Source: a virus. From it: DNA of 39,771 bases. The notes under the pieces are model-generated. The model was not told the DNA's origin, searched no databases, and saw nothing but the letters and a program-made list of their open reading frames with translations. Positions 39,172 through 39,771 of this stretch are shown one piece after another. The stretch covers positions 1 through 39,771 of the IMG/VR virus record IMGVR_UViG_3300030107_003032; one strand, written 5' to 3'. The first letter of the stretch is position 1, and every line of letters starts with the position of its first letter. The position numbers and the translations under genes were made by a program.

Positions 39172-39771
39172 ATGAAAGTACAAATACCCTATACGCCAAG
39201 ACCGCTACAAGGAAAATTACATAAAAGCTTGGATCAATATAGGTTTGCTGTACTAAGTTGTCATAGAAGATTTGGGAAAAGTGTAGCTATTATAAATCAT
39301 TTAATTAGAGCTGCACTAACCCATAAACTTAAAAATCCTAGGTTCGCTTACATAGCACCTACTTACAAACAAGCTAAAAGCATAGCTTGGGATTATATGA
39401 AAATGTTTGCGGGTGGAATACCTGGAGTTAGGTTTCATGAAACAGAACTAAGATGCGATTTGCCGAATGGCAGCCGTATCACCTTGTTATCCTCTGAACA
39501 ACCAGATTCACTAAGAGGATTATTCCTTGATGGAGTTTGTATAGACGAGGTAGCTCAAATAGATCCTAGATTATGGAATGAAATAATAAGACCAGCACTT
39601 TCCGATAGAAAAGGGTTTTGTTATTTTATAGGTACTCCAGCGGGTATGAGTAATATTTTTTATGATTTATACCAGCACGCTTTATCAGATGATAAATGGT
39701 TAGCTTATACGGCTAAAGCAAGCGAGACAAAAATTATTGACCAGGAAGAGCTAGACGCAGCAAAAGCTCAA
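39172..39771 (+). CDS. terL: Terminase large subunit, N-terminal part (partial)
   Basis: The first 200 codons of the packaging ATPase, open to the right edge. The Walker A-like motif is CHRRFGKS at residues 30-37, Walker B is LDGVCIDE at 119-126, and the coupling motif GTP is at 154-156 (FIGTPAGMSN). These features define phage terminase ATPases that drive DNA into the procapsid. There is no good ribosome site, so it relies on the microprotein just upstream. The C-terminal nuclease part is at 1-467, and the middle is missing. Confidence 0.93.
   Translation, partial: MKVQIPYTPRPLQGKLHKSLDQYRFAVLSCHRRFGKSVAIINHLIRAALTHKLKNPRFAYIAPTYKQAKSIAWDYMKMFAGGIPGVRFHETELRCDLPNGSRITLLSSEQPDSLRGLFLDGVCIDEVAQIDPRLWNEIIRPALSDRKGFCYFIGTPAGMSNIFYDLYQHALSDDKWLAYTAKASETKIIDQEELDAAKAQ

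Noticed and set aside
1-39771. CRISPR array, insertion sequence or other mobile insertion
   Set aside because: No regularly spaced direct repeats, transposase motifs or terminal inverted repeats were seen; the only recombinase is the phage integrase.
1-39771. T7-type phage RNA polymerase promoters
   Set aside because: No RNA polymerase gene is present and no repeated 20-nt promoter-like sequence was noticed ahead of the structural genes.

Overview
The window is almost all of one tailed-phage genome with T7-like (podovirus) virion genes. The DNA is very AT-rich, with A/T-ending codons and short lysine- and asparagine-rich early proteins. The gene set resembles marine podoviruses of SAR11-type alphaproteobacteria (pelagiphages); that host is inferred from composition and protein style, with no direct marker. 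It has a tyrosine integrase, a CI-like repressor and a facing Cro-like gene, so it looks temperate. The large terminase gene is cut by the window: its C-terminal part opens the sequence and its N-terminal 200 codons close it. The two parts do not join in frame, so the window is a circular or permuted genome missing a short piece of terL.

Layout. (1) 1-16.6 kb, plus strand: terL end, two paralogous small proteins, portal, scaffold, major capsid, a virion protein, tail tubular proteins A and B, and five genes for internal (ejected) virion proteins. (2) 16.7-22.2 kb: tail fibre with three tandem repeats, tail assembly protein, and two adhesin-like proteins. (3) 22.2-27.0 kb: lysis and envelope region with a GH24 endolysin, holin candidates, a PD-(D/E)XK nuclease and several exported or membrane-anchored proteins. 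(4) 27.0-27.6 kb: a complete tRNA-Pro(UGG), att-like repeats and a probable small RNA ending in a strong terminator. (5) 27.6-34.0 kb, minus strand: integrase, small early genes, an SSB-like protein, an annealing-protein candidate, a RecB/YqaJ-like exonuclease and the CI-like repressor. (6) 34.15-38.6 kb, plus strand: Cro-like protein, an overprinted lipoprotein, two DNA methyltransferases, a replication-initiator-like winged-helix protein and a small terminase. (7) 38.6-39.8 kb: a 290-nt intergenic region with a second, inverted copy of the att-like module, two tiny genes and the start of terL.

How it works together. No DNA polymerase, primase, helicase or RNA polymerase is visible, so the phage should rely on host replication and transcription, plus its own initiator-like protein and exonuclease/annealing/SSB module. 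Repeated TGCCAA-type palindromes overlap the early control regions and are likely repressor operators. The most striking gene is 11678-14107. This probable ejected virion protein carries an ADP-ribosyltransferase-like (polyvalent-protein type) domain followed by a RelA/SpoT-type nucleotidyltransferase domain with its key residues intact. That suggests an effector delivered with the DNA that could synthesise an alarmone or modify host nucleotides or RNA at the start of infection.
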